A program made the translations under genes and the position numbers. This document shows, piece by piece, positions 27,602-37,313 of a stretch of 64,000 nucleotides of DNA (positions are counted from its first letter, which is position 1; the number at the start of each line of letters is the position of its first letter). The notes under the pieces were generated by a model. That model saw only the letters and a list, made by a program, of their open reading frames with translations, made no database searches and was not told where the DNA came from. Source of the stretch: Mangrovimicrobium sediminis (lineage in GTDB: Bacteria > Pseudomonadota > Gammaproteobacteria > Pseudomonadales > Halieaceae); NCBI RefSeq assembly GCF_004745945.1, contig NZ_SRLE01000001.1:1-64000 (forward strand). The letters are read 5' to 3'.

Positions 27602-30196
27602 CTAGAAGTTATAGCGCAAGACCATCCCGTACACGCGCGGTGTACCGTAGGTCACATCGACGAAGCCCAGTTGTTCCGGCACGCTCTTGCCGCCGACCAC
27701 GTAAGCCTCGTCGGCGACGTTGTTGATGTAAGCGCCGACGTCGAGCCCGCTACCGAGCAGGTCCGACCAGTCCAGGCGCAGGTTCCACAGCGCGTAGTCG
27801 TCGATCACCGCGGTGGCCTGCACCTCGGCGAGGTCCTCGGCGGACCAGCCGAACTCCGGCCAGCGCTCGGCCTCGTCATTGGGGATCATCTCATCCTGCC
27901 AGTAGAAAGACGCAACGAAGGAGAGCGTGCCCAGCGCCGGGTCCAGCGGCGCGATAAGGCGCAGCTCGCCAGTGACCTGCTGTTCAGGAATATAGACGAA
28001 GGGCGCGCCGGAGTTGTCGGTGTACTCGATGATGGCGTCGCCGTTGTCGTCGGTGCCTACCGCCGTTTCCAGAATCCATTCATCGTAGCTGGGGTCTACC
28101 CAGGCGTAGGCCAGCGACAACTGCAGCAGTTCGCCGGGCGCCCAGGTGAACTCGAGTTCGGCGCCCTGGATCTCGGCCTTCGCGGCGTTGACCACTGCTG
28201 TGCCAAAGGCGCCATCGGCGGTAAAGTCCTGGGTTTTCTGGATGTCCTGGTACTCCTGCAGGTAGGCCGCGATATTCGTGCGCAGGCTGCCCAGCGCGCC
28301 CAGTTGCCAGTCGCCCTTGAAGCCGAGTTCGTAGGTGGTGACGGTTTCCGGGTCGTAGGGGCGCAGGCTGAAGTTGTTGGCGCCGCGGCCGTTGAAGCCC
28401 CCTGCGCGGTAGCCGGTGGAGATACTGCCGTAGACCAGATGATCCAGGCTGGGCGTGTAGCTGACCGAGAGCCGCCAGGTCGGGTCGGAGTAGTCCTCGT
28501 CGACGGTGCGCGAACAGGCATCGTTGGGCAGCACCTGGTTGTCCTCGCCCTGCACGTCGCAGATCAGCTCGCGCGTGACTTCCGGGTCGTAGCGGAACGC
28601 CCGGGTGGTCAACTCGCGGTAGTCCCAACTCTGGCGCGCGCCGGCCGTCACCGACCACTGATCGTTGAACTGGAAAGTGCCCTCCCCGAACACCGCCCAG
28701 GCCTCGTTGACCACGTCGATGTTGGGGTTGAGGAACAGGAAGCCATCGTGGGCGATATTGTACAGGGGCTGCACCGCGGCGATGGGCGCATCGCCCTCGG
28801 GCCACTGGCTGTTGGCGCCGACCAGCATGGACGGCTGGTAGTCGGAACCTTCCATGCGCATCCAGTAGGCGCCGACCATCCACTCCAGGCGGTCATCAAA
28901 GGCGCTGGAGAGCAGTTGCAACTCGTTGCTGTACTGCTCGCTCTCCACCTGTTGCAGGGGCGGGTCCGGGGTGTAGGTCTGGGTGGTGGAAGTCACCGCG
29001 CCGAACAGCGGCAGCGCGACGCCGTCCGCATCCTGGCTGTAGGCCATGTCCAGTTCGCGATAGCCGAAGATGTTCTTGAGGGTGAAGTTTTCGCTGAACT
29101 CCCACTCCGTGGTGTTGGCGAAAAACCAGTTCTTGATACGTTCCTGCGGGTTGATGTCGGTTTCCACGTCCTGCCAGTCGCGCTGCTGCTGGCGCGCGAC
29201 CGCCGCATCCACCGCGGCCTCGGTGGGTATCCCTGGCATGGGCAGCAGTTCGGAAAGCCCGCCGTTGTGCAGCAGGTTGATAGTGAACGGGATGAAGTTT
29301 GCCTGCGGGTCCGTCGTCGAGCTGATCCAGGCCTGCAACACGTTGATGCGCGCCGCAGCGTTGTTTTCGTCGTAGCTCATGGTGGTCAGGTTGGTCAGCG
29401 CACCAGTGGGGCTGTATTCCACGGTCAGGCGCACGGCCCGGGAGTCTTCGTCGCCCAGGCAATCGTCACAGGCCAGCGGGTTGTCCGCGACATTGCTCTG
29501 GTAACCATCGCGGTCGATGCTGCGCCCGGCCAGGCGCAGGGCCAGGCTGTCGCCCACCGGGATATCCACGGCCCCCTCCACGTGCAGCAGGTCGTAGTTG
29601 CCCATGCGCGCCTGCAGGTAGCCGCCGAACTCCGCGCCCGGCGTGCGCGGCGTGAACAGCAGTGCGCCCCCGGTGCTGTTGCGGCCGAACAGCGTACCCT
29701 GGGGTCCTTTCAGCACCTGCACGTTGGCCAGGTCGTACAGGGCGAGGTTGGTACCGAAGGTCGGCGTCAGTACCACCTCAGCGAAGTACATGGGCACCGC
29801 CGGGTCCAGCGTCAGCAACACCTCCGAGGGCCGCTGCCCGCGCAGGGTGACGATGGGGGCGTTGGAACTGATGCCGTTGTCGGAAATACGCATGGCCGGC
29901 ACGTGGGTGCCGAGGTCCTGCAATTCAGTGATGTTCTGTTCACGCAGGAACTCGGCGCTGAGTGCGGTCACCGCAATCGGGATGTCCTGCAGCGCCTCCT
30001 CCCGGCGGCGTGCCGTCACCACCACTTCCTCGAGCATATTCGGGGCCGGCTGCGCCACAGCGACTGACGGAAAAACACCGGCAGCGGCCGCGCAGAGCAG
30101 CGCCACACCCGGCTGCCGCGAGGCACGCAGGGCTGCGCCGGACATAAATACCAAATCTGAATCAGTGTGTTTTTTATGCGGACAATCTCTCACCAC
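27602..30196 (-). CDS. TonB-dependent receptor
   Basis: About 864 aa; outer-membrane transporter powered by TonB. A signal peptide ends at VAVAQ, then EEVVVTARRREEALQDIPIAV (TonB box and plug start), a plug domain, and a long beta barrel ending in Phe (VLRYNF). GTG 30196 has gggagg 8 bases upstream. GTG 30205 overlaps that site and ATG 30145 has none, though it would begin the signal peptide directly. It is divergent from a TetR gene and upstream of the oxidase-like operon. Ligand unknown; receptors of this type in related bacteria take up hydrophobic compounds or siderophores. Confidence 0.93.
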   Translation of the reverse strand: MVRDCPHKKHTDSDLVFMSGAALRASRQPGVALLCAAAAGVFPSVAVAQPAPNMLEEVVVTARRREEALQDIPIAVTALSAEFLREQNITELQDLGTHVPAMRISDNGISSNAPIVTLRGQRPSEVLLTLDPAVPMYFAEVVLTPTFGTNLALYDLANVQVLKGPQGTLFGRNSTGGALLFTPRTPGAEFGGYLQARMGNYDLLHVEGAVDIPVGDSLALRLAGRSIDRDGYQSNVADNPLACDDCLGDEDSRAVRLTVEYSPTGALTNLTTMSYDENNAAARINVLQAWISSTTDPQANFIPFTINLLHNGGLSELLPMPGIPTEAAVDAAVARQQQRDWQDVETDINPQERIKNWFFANTTEWEFSENFTLKNIFGYRELDMAYSQDADGVALPLFGAVTSTTQTYTPDPPLQQVESEQYSNELQLLSSAFDDRLEWMVGAYWMRMEGSDYQPSMLVGANSQWPEGDAPIAAVQPLYNIAHDGFLFLNPNIDVVNEAWAVFGEGTFQFNDQWSVTAGARQSWDYRELTTRAFRYDPEVTRELICDVQGEDNQVLPNDACSRTVDEDYSDPTWRLSVSYTPSLDHLVYGSISTGYRAGGFNGRGANNFSLRPYDPETVTTYELGFKGDWQLGALGSLRTNIAAYLQEYQDIQKTQDFTADGAFGTAVVNAAKAEIQGAELEFTWAPGELLQLSLAYAWVDPSYDEWILETAVGTDDNGDAIIEYTDNSGAPFVYIPEQQVTGELRLIAPLDPALGTLSFVASFYWQDEMIPNDEAERWPEFGWSAEDLAEVQATAVIDDYALWNLRLDWSDLLGSGLDVGAYINNVADEAYVVGGKSVPEQLGFVDVTYGTPRVYGMVLRYNF

Positions 30197-30282
30197 TTCC
30201 GTCACCTCCCAGTGCTTTTATGATTATTGGCGGTAAGTCACGTGACCGTCCCCAGGCGGTGGGCACATGGGTGCGCACCATC

Positions 30283-30328
30283 TATGAGACATTCCGTATC
30301 ACAAAAGATATGAGACAACTTATCTCAC
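30283..30328. promoter_or_regulatory. Repeated tatgagaca element, candidate TetR operator
   Basis: tatgagaca occurs at 30283-30291 and again at 30309-30317, 26 bp apart. The second copy is part of an inverted repeat, tgaga (30311-30315) with tctca (30323-30327). Both lie between the divergent TonB receptor and TetR genes. Confidence 0.4.
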
Positions 30329-30431
30329 AGCTTGTCAAGCAAAGCCGCTGGAGTTACTTTGGCGATACAATGGGGAAGGTGATGAACAGGCGGATGAGCT
30401 GTCCTTTTATCCAGGGGCAACAAGACAGACG

Positions 30432-31025
30432 ATGATACCGAGCAGCAACTCCAGGCACCGGGACAACAACGACCCACCGACGGATGCGCGTGCCCTGCGC
30501 TCACGCGAAGCGCTGCGCGCCGCCCTGCTCCGCCTGCTGGAAACACAGAGCCTCGAGGAAATTTCCATACGCCACATCGCCGCCGAGGCCGGGGTCGGCC
30601 ACGCGACGTTCTATCGCCACTACAGCGGCAAGGAAGACCTGCTTGATGATGTCGCCACCGCGGAAATCGAGCGGTTGGTCTCGCTTTCCCTACCCGCCCT
30701 GGTCACCACTGATTCCGCGGCTGCCAGCCTGGTGTTCTGCGAGTATATCCAGGACCACTGGCGAGTATGGTCCACCCTGCTCACCGGCGGTGCCTCCGCC
30801 GCCATGCGCGAGGAACTCATGCGTATTACCGGCGATATCGCCGAACAGTGGCCGCACATCGACCACTGGATGCCGCAGGACCTGCGCCGGGCCCTGAGCA
30901 TCGGCATGATTATCGAGATCCTGGTGTGGTGGTTGCGCCAGCCGTCACCGCAGCCGGCGCAGGAAGTCGCACTGATCTTCGACCGGGTCATCGTGCAACC
31001 CCTGGTCAACGACGGCGGGGCCTGA
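30432..31025 (+). CDS. TetR/AcrR family transcriptional regulator
   Basis: 197 aa. Helix-turn-helix at about 26-66 (TQSLEEISIRHIAAEAGVGHATFYRHYSGKEDLL). The C-terminal domain is tryptophan-rich. Divergent from the TonB receptor, with a candidate operator in between, so it probably represses that receptor and perhaps the operon beyond. Confidence 0.9.
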   Translation: MIPSSNSRHRDNNDPPTDARALRSREALRAALLRLLETQSLEEISIRHIAAEAGVGHATFYRHYSGKEDLLDDVATAEIERLVSLSLPALVTTDSAAASLVFCEYIQDHWRVWSTLLTGGASAAMREELMRITGDIAEQWPHIDHWMPQDLRRALSIGMIIEILVWWLRQPSPQPAQEVALIFDRVIVQPLVNDGGA

Positions 31026-31059
31026 CCGGTGTTTGCGCTGGCCGAACGGGGCCTGCGGG

Positions 31060-31797
31060 TCAGTCGGAGAGATAGTATTCCACGGTGGAGACCACGCGAA
31101 CCTTCTTGATGTGCGGGTTGTTGCGGTCGCGGTCGCTGATGCTGAACTGCCCCTGGGAGGCCTGCCTGATCTTGCCCAGCACGCTGTCCGAATCGGCGGC
31201 GAATTTCTCCGCGACGGCGCGCGCGTTGGTGGTCGCCTCCTCGATCATCGCGGGTTTGACTTCGTTGAGCCGCGTAAACAGGTACTCGGTCTGGCCCTGG
31301 TAGTTCCCGCCGGTAAAGGCAATACCCTGTTTCCCCAGCGCGGATAGCGAGCCCATCACCTGGCGCACCGCGGCGATCTGCGACGAATACACGGTCACCG
31401 TCTGGGTGGCGACATAGCGAAATTCCGCGGCGGCATTGTTGCCATACTGCTGCGCGGATTTATCGGTGATTGCCGGCGCGGCCAGGGTGATCTCGTCCGG
31501 GTCGATGCCGCGCTCTACGAGGAAATCGCGGATACGCGAGGCGCTGTCCTCGATCACACTGTACAGCTCGCCGAGGTCGTTGCTGGCGGCGGTGAACTGG
31601 ATCGGCCAGATCACGATGTCCGCGTCGTACTCGCGCTCGGACAGGCCCTTGACCGTGACGCTGCGCTCAAACTGCTTGACGTCGATGGCGGCGTCGCCGA
31701 GTTGCGTACCCAGCAGGTAACCCAGGCCAACCAGGCCGATGCAGATCAGTGCGCCGAGGATGAGCGCGCTGCCCTTGCCGTTTTGAGTCATGTTCAC
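31060..31797 (-). CDS. SIMPL domain (DUF541) protein
   Basis: 245 aa. One N-terminal helix (ALILGALICIGLVGLGYLLG) anchors it, then the SIMPL pattern: RSVTVKGLSEREYDADIVIWPI, QTVTVYSSQIAAVRQ and ARAVAEKFAADSDSVLGKIR, ending VVSTVEYYL. Periplasmic, function poorly defined. First of the genes ending this minus-strand cluster; spacing suggests loose co-transcription. Confidence 0.88.
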   Translation of the reverse strand: MNMTQNGKGSALILGALICIGLVGLGYLLGTQLGDAAIDVKQFERSVTVKGLSEREYDADIVIWPIQFTAASNDLGELYSVIEDSASRIRDFLVERGIDPDEITLAAPAITDKSAQQYGNNAAAEFRYVATQTVTVYSSQIAAVRQVMGSLSALGKQGIAFTGGNYQGQTEYLFTRLNEVKPAMIEEATTNARAVAEKFAADSDSVLGKIRQASQGQFSISDRDRNNPHIKKVRVVSTVEYYLSD

Positions 31798-31825
31798 CTC
31801 CCGTCACACATTGCGCTGTATGCCG

Positions 31826-32170
31826 TCATGGGTAGAACACCGCCAGCCAGACAGTCAGTTCGTCCGGGCTGGTCCAACTCACCCGGTGGCGGCGGTGTGC
31901 GGGTATAGTAAGGTATTGCCCCGGGCGGAGATACACTTCCTCGCCGTCGTCGAACTGCAGGCGACCAGCGCCGCGCAATACCAGCACCCACTCGTTCTCG
32001 GCCTGGTCGTACCAGCCCTGTTCGGGCGAGGTGTGGCCCTGCGAGACGATGCGTTCGATACGCAGGCCCGAAGCCCGCAGCAGGTCCTCGAAGGCCTCTT
32101 CCGACAACGACTCGGGCAGGTCGGCAAACAGGTCGCCCGGATTCAAACGCGTGCTACTCCGCCAACGCAT
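31826..32170 (-). CDS. Small cupin domain protein
   Basis: 114-aa single cupin barrel: EWVLVLRGAGRLQFDDGEEVYLRPGQYLTIPAHRRHRV. The usual HxH metal ligands of motif 1 are not present (the position reads ENEW), so metal binding is doubtful though motif 2 has His residues. It follows the GFA gene by 18 bp. Confidence 0.82.
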   Translation of the reverse strand: MRWRSSTRLNPGDLFADLPESLSEEAFEDLLRASGLRIERIVSQGHTSPEQGWYDQAENEWVLVLRGAGRLQFDDGEEVYLRPGQYLTIPAHRRHRVSWTSPDELTVWLAVFYP

Positions 32171-32188
32171 ACACTTCGCTGCGCGTAT

Positions 32189-32572
32189 TCAGTCATCGCG
32201 ACTCTTGTGTGCCAGCGTATGCGCATTGCGCTCCCAGTTGCGGCCGTCGAAGTCCTCGATATGCAACGCTTCCGGCTGCGAATCAAGGCAGTTCACGTTG
32301 ACGTCGATACCGTCCGGGTTGGAGCGCGGCGTGTAAAAAGGCTTGATACCGCAGACCCGGCAAAAGGTATGTTTGGCCACGCCCGTATTGAACGTGTAGG
32401 TGGTCAGGGCATCGGCCCCGCGCAGCAGGCGAAAGCGGGTGAGCGGCACAATGAGGTGCAGGTAGCCGGCCTTGGCGCAGACCGAGCAGTTGCAGCGCAC
32501 GGCTTCGATGACTTCCGGCGCCTCGACCTCGAAGGCAACGGCGCCGCAATGGCAGCTTCCCTGGTAGTGCAT
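32189..32572 (-). CDS. GFA family (CENP-V/formaldehyde-activating type) protein
   Basis: 127 aa. Zinc-ligand cysteines appear in the family order: CHCGAVAFEV near residue 7, CNCSVCAKAG near 29, and FCRVCGIKPF near 92. Members bind glutathione adducts or act on small thiol compounds; specificity is unknown. Confidence 0.88.
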   Translation of the reverse strand: MHYQGSCHCGAVAFEVEAPEVIEAVRCNCSVCAKAGYLHLIVPLTRFRLLRGADALTTYTFNTGVAKHTFCRVCGIKPFYTPRSNPDGIDVNVNCLDSQPEALHIEDFDGRNWERNAHTLAHKSRDD

Positions 32573-32617
32573 ATCACCCTCCCCGGCGAATGGCTGCGAT
32601 CATGGCGATCACCCGTA

Positions 32618-33052
32618 TCAAGCCGACGTAGCAAATACCGCGTACAGCGCATCGATAGTCAGCCACAGCAGTGCCACGTTGGACAGCATGAACAGCGCGA
32701 AGCGCAGTTCGATACGATTGACCAGCGCCTGCAGCAGGCTGTGCGCGATACGCAGTACGACGTAGGCCCAGGCGGCCATCAGCGTAGTGCCCTCGCCTGC
32801 GCCGAGCAGCGCCAGCGACAGTGCCAGCGCGTAGAACACCGTCGGCTGTTCCATCAGGTGGTTGTAGTTGTCCGCCTTCCAGCGCACCCGCGGCGGCAGC
32901 GTCGCCATCTGCTCGCCGCGCGGCGCGTTCGGGTCGAGGTGCATGCGCATCGCGGAGATGGCCGGTATACGTGTGGCGTACATCCATACCCACATCACCA
33001 TGGACCAGGCGACCAAGGTGACCACTGGCGCCAGGATTGCCTGTTGTGTCAT
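32618..33052 (-). CDS. MAPEG family membrane protein
   Basis: 144 aa from ATG 33052, four helices. RWKADNYNHLMEQPTVFYALAL and YVVLRIAHSLLQALVNRIELRF match the MAPEG pattern. The start overlaps the DUF2007 stop by 4 bases. A second MAPEG gene lies at 37314. Confidence 0.85.
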   Translation of the reverse strand: MTQQAILAPVVTLVAWSMVMWVWMYATRIPAISAMRMHLDPNAPRGEQMATLPPRVRWKADNYNHLMEQPTVFYALALSLALLGAGEGTTLMAAWAYVVLRIAHSLLQALVNRIELRFALFMLSNVALLWLTIDALYAVFATSA

Positions 33053-33369
33053 TCGCCTCGCTCCTTCCCGCAGTGCCAGCAGAATTCGAAGTTGCCCGGA
33101 TTGTCTTCCATGCAGTGGACGCAGCGCCACTGCTCGAGGGCCGGTGAGTCCTGCTGGCGTCGGTAGGCGTCCAGCAACTCGAGCGCGCGCGGGTACTGCA
33201 CATCTTCGCGCACCCACAACTCGGCCCAGACACTGAGTCCGCCGTGCGGAACCACCGCACTCGAACCCTGGTATTCGTTGAGCATGCTGACGCGAACCCC
33301 CGCACTTTCCAGGTAGTCCGCCACCAGTTGCAGGTTCACCAGGCTGGGAGATTCGAGCAGTTTTCGCAT
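33049..33369 (-). CDS. DUF2007 domain protein with C-terminal zinc ribbon
   Basis: 106 aa. The N-terminal half (SLVNLQLVADYLESAGVRVSMLNEY) is the DUF2007 fold. The C-terminus has two CxxC pairs 11 residues apart (CVHC and CWHC), a probable zinc ribbon. Overlaps the MAPEG gene, so the two are co-translated. Confidence 0.85.
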   Translation of the reverse strand: MRKLLESPSLVNLQLVADYLESAGVRVSMLNEYQGSSAVVPHGGLSVWAELWVREDVQYPRALELLDAYRRQQDSPALEQWRCVHCMEDNPGNFEFCWHCGKERGE

Positions 33370-33476
33370 CGGGCGCTGCGGCCGGTATTTGCAGATGCAC
33401 TATCTGACCACGCGAAAGGCGACGGGCACAAGCCTGCCGAAGGACCGGCAGAGAGTACGGCAAAGGAGCCGACAGA

Positions 33477-34562
33477 ATGACCAGTGGCGTGTCGAGGTAC
33501 CGTTGGCCGCACGAACCGGATATATTTTTCTTTGCCGAGGCAGACGACAGCTCGTCACCGATGAGAACCCCCCGAATCTACATGCTCGCCACAGTGGCCT
33601 TCATCTTGCTCGCCACAGGGGTCTTCATCGCGCGCTCCACACAGTCGCCGGCTGCCTATCTCAGCAACCCAGGTCCAATGTCGAAGCAACTGGCGGCTGG
33701 CGAGCCCTGGCAGGACAAACTGCGCGACGGCTCGCCCGGCCCGCGCCTGGTCGTGGTGCCTGCTGGCAGCGTTAACATGAGTGCCAGCAACCTGGGGAAT
33801 AGCGACGCACGCGCAAGCGGCGGAATTCTGTCGCGCACAGTTGTACTGGAACGGCCTTTCGCGGTTGGCGTCACCGAAGTGACCGTCGCGGAGTTTCGCC
33901 TGTACGCCACCCGCAGTGGTCACGACGTAGCCGCCGGGTGCTGGTACCACTCAGCGCAGCAAGAGTGGCTACTGAACGAGACCGCGCACTGGACGGGGCC
34001 GGGGTACGAACAGGGCGATGATTCGCCCGTCACCTGTATAAATTGGCAGGATGCCGTTGCGTACACCCGCTGGTTGAGCGAGCAGACCGGGGCTGTCTAC
34101 CGCCTGCCTTCCGAAGCCGAGTTCGAATATTTCAGCCGCGCTGGCGAGTCCGGCAGCCTGCCCTTCGGCGCGAAACAGGAGGAAGAGCTGTGCGAGTACG
34201 TGAACGGCGCGGACCAGAGCACCGGACTGCCCTACGCCACTCCCTGTTCCGATGGCTTTCCCTTTGCAGGGCCGGTAGGTGCATTCTCGCCCAACGCCTT
34301 CGGCCTGTATGATACCAGCGGCAACCTCTGGGAATTCACCCTGGACTGCTGGAACGCAACGTATGCCGCCAGCTGGCGATCCCTCTTCATCGGTCCTCCG
34401 CTGGACGGTAGGGAATGGAGAACCGGCAATTGCCGGCGCCACGTTATTCGCGGTGGCGCGTTCCTCAGTTCCGCGCACAACCTGCGCCTGGACCGCAGGG
34501 AGCCCGGTGCCGGGGCCATGCGCCTGAACCGCGTCGGCATCCGCCTGGTACGGGAACTGTAA
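33477..34562 (+). CDS. SUMF1/formylglycine-generating-enzyme-like protein, catalytic cysteines absent
   Basis: 361 aa. A membrane anchor at about 36-52 (MLATVAFILLATGVFIA) puts the domain outside the inner membrane. The FGE-sulfatase fold is clear: VVVPAGSVNM, FAVGVTEVTVAEF, PVTCINWQDAVAYTRWLSE, YRLPSEAEFEYFSRAG, YDTSGNLWEFTLDCW and RGGAFLS near the end. The two active-site cysteines of true FGE, expected after RGGAF, are not there (SSAHNLRLDRR). So it may be a structural, ligand-binding or differently acting relative. Start 33477 has aaggag 8 bases upstream. The MbnH-like gene begins on the base after its stop. Confidence 0.85.
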   Translation: MTSGVSRYRWPHEPDIFFFAEADDSSSPMRTPRIYMLATVAFILLATGVFIARSTQSPAAYLSNPGPMSKQLAAGEPWQDKLRDGSPGPRLVVVPAGSVNMSASNLGNSDARASGGILSRTVVLERPFAVGVTEVTVAEFRLYATRSGHDVAAGCWYHSAQQEWLLNETAHWTGPGYEQGDDSPVTCINWQDAVAYTRWLSEQTGAVYRLPSEAEFEYFSRAGESGSLPFGAKQEEELCEYVNGADQSTGLPYATPCSDGFPFAGPVGAFSPNAFGLYDTSGNLWEFTLDCWNATYAASWRSLFIGPPLDGREWRTGNCRRHVIRGGAFLSSAHNLRLDRREPGAGAMRLNRVGIRLVREL

Positions 34563-35729
34563 ATGAATCGATTAACCACGCAATTCTGGACCGGTGCCCT
34601 GGTGTTGGGCGGCGTGGCCCTGTTCGTCCTCTCCCTGCTACTGGGCGAGGAACCTGGAAACCCGGAGGATCCAGACTCGTTTCTCACCGACCGACTGATG
34701 TACGTCCCGCCCCTGCCGGTACCGCCCGACAATCCGCTGACACCACAGAAGATTGAACTCGGGCGCCGCCTGTTCTACGAGGAGGACCTCTCCGTCAACG
34801 GCTCGATCGCCTGCGCGACCTGCCACGAGCAGGCCCGGGCGTTCACCGATGGCCGCGCGCATTCTGCCGGGGCCACAGGCGAGCTGACTCGGCGCAACGC
34901 CATGAGTCTTACCAACGTCGCCTACAACGGCGTGCTCACCTGGGCCAGCGATACGGTGGTGACGCTGGAGCAACAGGCCCTCATGCCGCTGACCCTGGAG
35001 CATCCGGTGGAGATGGGCATTCTGGGCAAGGAGGAGACAGTACTGGCCAGACTGGCGGCGGAGGACGACTACAGAAAACAGTTTGCGGATGCCTTCCTCG
35101 CTAGCAACCCCGCCATCACGCTGGACAACGTACTGCTGGCGCTGGCCAGCTTCGAACGCACACTGCTTTCCTACGACTCGCCGTACGACCGTTTTCTCGC
35201 CGGCGACGAGGACGCCCTGTCCGCCGAGGCGCAGCGCGGCCGGGTGTTGTTCTTCTCTCCCGGATTCAACTGCAGCCGCTGTCACGACGGGCACAATTTC
35301 CGCTTCACCCCGGGTACCCGCCAGGGGGAGGACGATACCTCGGTGGCTTTCCACAATACCGGCTTGTACAACATCGATGGGCAGGGTGGGTTGCCGCCCG
35401 AAGACCGCGGTTTACTGGAGGTAACGGGCCGGCCGGAGGATATGGGGCGCTTCAAGGCGCCCACACTGCGCAACATCGCGCTCACCGCGCCCTACATGCA
35501 CGACGGCAGTGTGGAAACACTGGAAGATGTGCTGCGGCATTACGCCCGCGGCGGCAGGATGATCGAAGAAGGCCCCTACGCCGGTGATGGCAGGCAGAGC
35601 CCGCTGAAAAGCGAGCTCATCGGCGGGTTTGAACTGCCGCCGGATGACCTTGCGGCACTGTTGGCTTTCCTAGAGTCCCTGACCGACGAGCACTTCGTGA
35701 CGCGCAACGACCTTGCAGACCCCGGGTAG
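34563..35729 (+). CDS. MbnH-like di-heme cytochrome c peroxidase family enzyme
   Basis: 388 aa. One N-terminal helix (about 10-27), then two haem-binding motifs, CATCH at 84-88 and CSRCH at 237-241. Landmarks FTDGRAHSAGATGELTRRNA, LEQQALMPLTLEHPVEMG and FKAPTLRNIALTAPYMHDGS match MauG/MbnH-type di-heme enzymes. MbnH oxidises a Trp of its partner MbnP; no MbnP-like gene is seen here. The partner may instead be the FGE-like protein with which it is directly coupled. Subfamily call (MbnH rather than bacterial CcpA) is by pattern memory. Confidence 0.85.
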   Translation: MNRLTTQFWTGALVLGGVALFVLSLLLGEEPGNPEDPDSFLTDRLMYVPPLPVPPDNPLTPQKIELGRRLFYEEDLSVNGSIACATCHEQARAFTDGRAHSAGATGELTRRNAMSLTNVAYNGVLTWASDTVVTLEQQALMPLTLEHPVEMGILGKEETVLARLAAEDDYRKQFADAFLASNPAITLDNVLLALASFERTLLSYDSPYDRFLAGDEDALSAEAQRGRVLFFSPGFNCSRCHDGHNFRFTPGTRQGEDDTSVAFHNTGLYNIDGQGGLPPEDRGLLEVTGRPEDMGRFKAPTLRNIALTAPYMHDGSVETLEDVLRHYARGGRMIEEGPYAGDGRQSPLKSELIGGFELPPDDLAALLAFLESLTDEHFVTRNDLADPG

Positions 35730-35743
35730 GACCCCGAGGCAGT

Positions 35744-35932
35744 TCAGGACTTGCCAGCGCGCCGGGTGATGAAACGCAGGGCAAAGCCGGCGAGAGCCAT
35801 GGCCATACCGAGCATGCCGAGATCGGTAAGAATCGGCACCACTTCGGGCTCCGCCGGTGGCGAACCGGCCAGGGTTGCTGAACTCGCCAGGAGAAGCGCA
35901 GAAGCAACAGTAGCTGCTATCAAGGTTTTCAT
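35744..35932 (-). CDS. Mini-protein with signal peptide and IPTL-CTERM-like tail
   Basis: 62 aa from ATG 35932 (purine-rich gaggggg upstream). Signal peptide MKTLIAATVASALLLASSATLAG, about ten residues rich in Pro and Glu, then VPILTDLGMLGMAMALAGFALRF followed by a basic end (ITRRAGKS). The VPxLT-hydrophobic helix-RR layout matches IPTL-CTERM sorting signals. Almost nothing lies between the two signals, so it may be a decayed or minimal sorted protein. No sorting enzyme is visible in the window. Confidence 0.6.
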   Translation of the reverse strand: MKTLIAATVASALLLASSATLAGSPPAEPEVVPILTDLGMLGMAMALAGFALRFITRRAGKS

Positions 35933-36216
35933 TTGTAGGTATCCCCCCTCGGATAACCCGTAAATCCTAGCATAAGACACGAAAAATTCGCGCCACCCGG
36001 CCTGAAATTTTTCGAGTCAACATTCGTCGTCGTATTAGTGGACAGGTGTTCCAGAGGACGGCAGACAAATTACCTATATTCATCAGGCGCCTTCACACTC
36101 CAGCATCTGGCTCTGTTAGGCCCCGCCCCCGACAACTGGCACAAGTCCGCCACCGGCGTTACCATGCGCCCGACCGACCCCGATGTTTGCCGCCTCCAGC
36201 TGGAATATCCGCACCC

Positions 36217-37206
<990 letters not shown>

Positions 37207-37313
37207 GGCCGGGTCTTCGCCTTCCACCGATACCTTCCTACATTCCCCAACACTGGCAGCTGGGATCCGAGCTGGAGGGCCCGAGTTCAAGAGCCTGTCG
37301 GTCTTCCCGCTCG

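Noticed and set aside
27545-30067. Long 840-codon frame opposite the TonB receptor
   Set aside because: Opposite-strand shadow typical of high-GC coding DNA; no motif, while the receptor is complete.
33477-34562. A true formylglycine-generating enzyme
   Set aside because: The catalytic cysteine pair is absent and no sulfatase is nearby.
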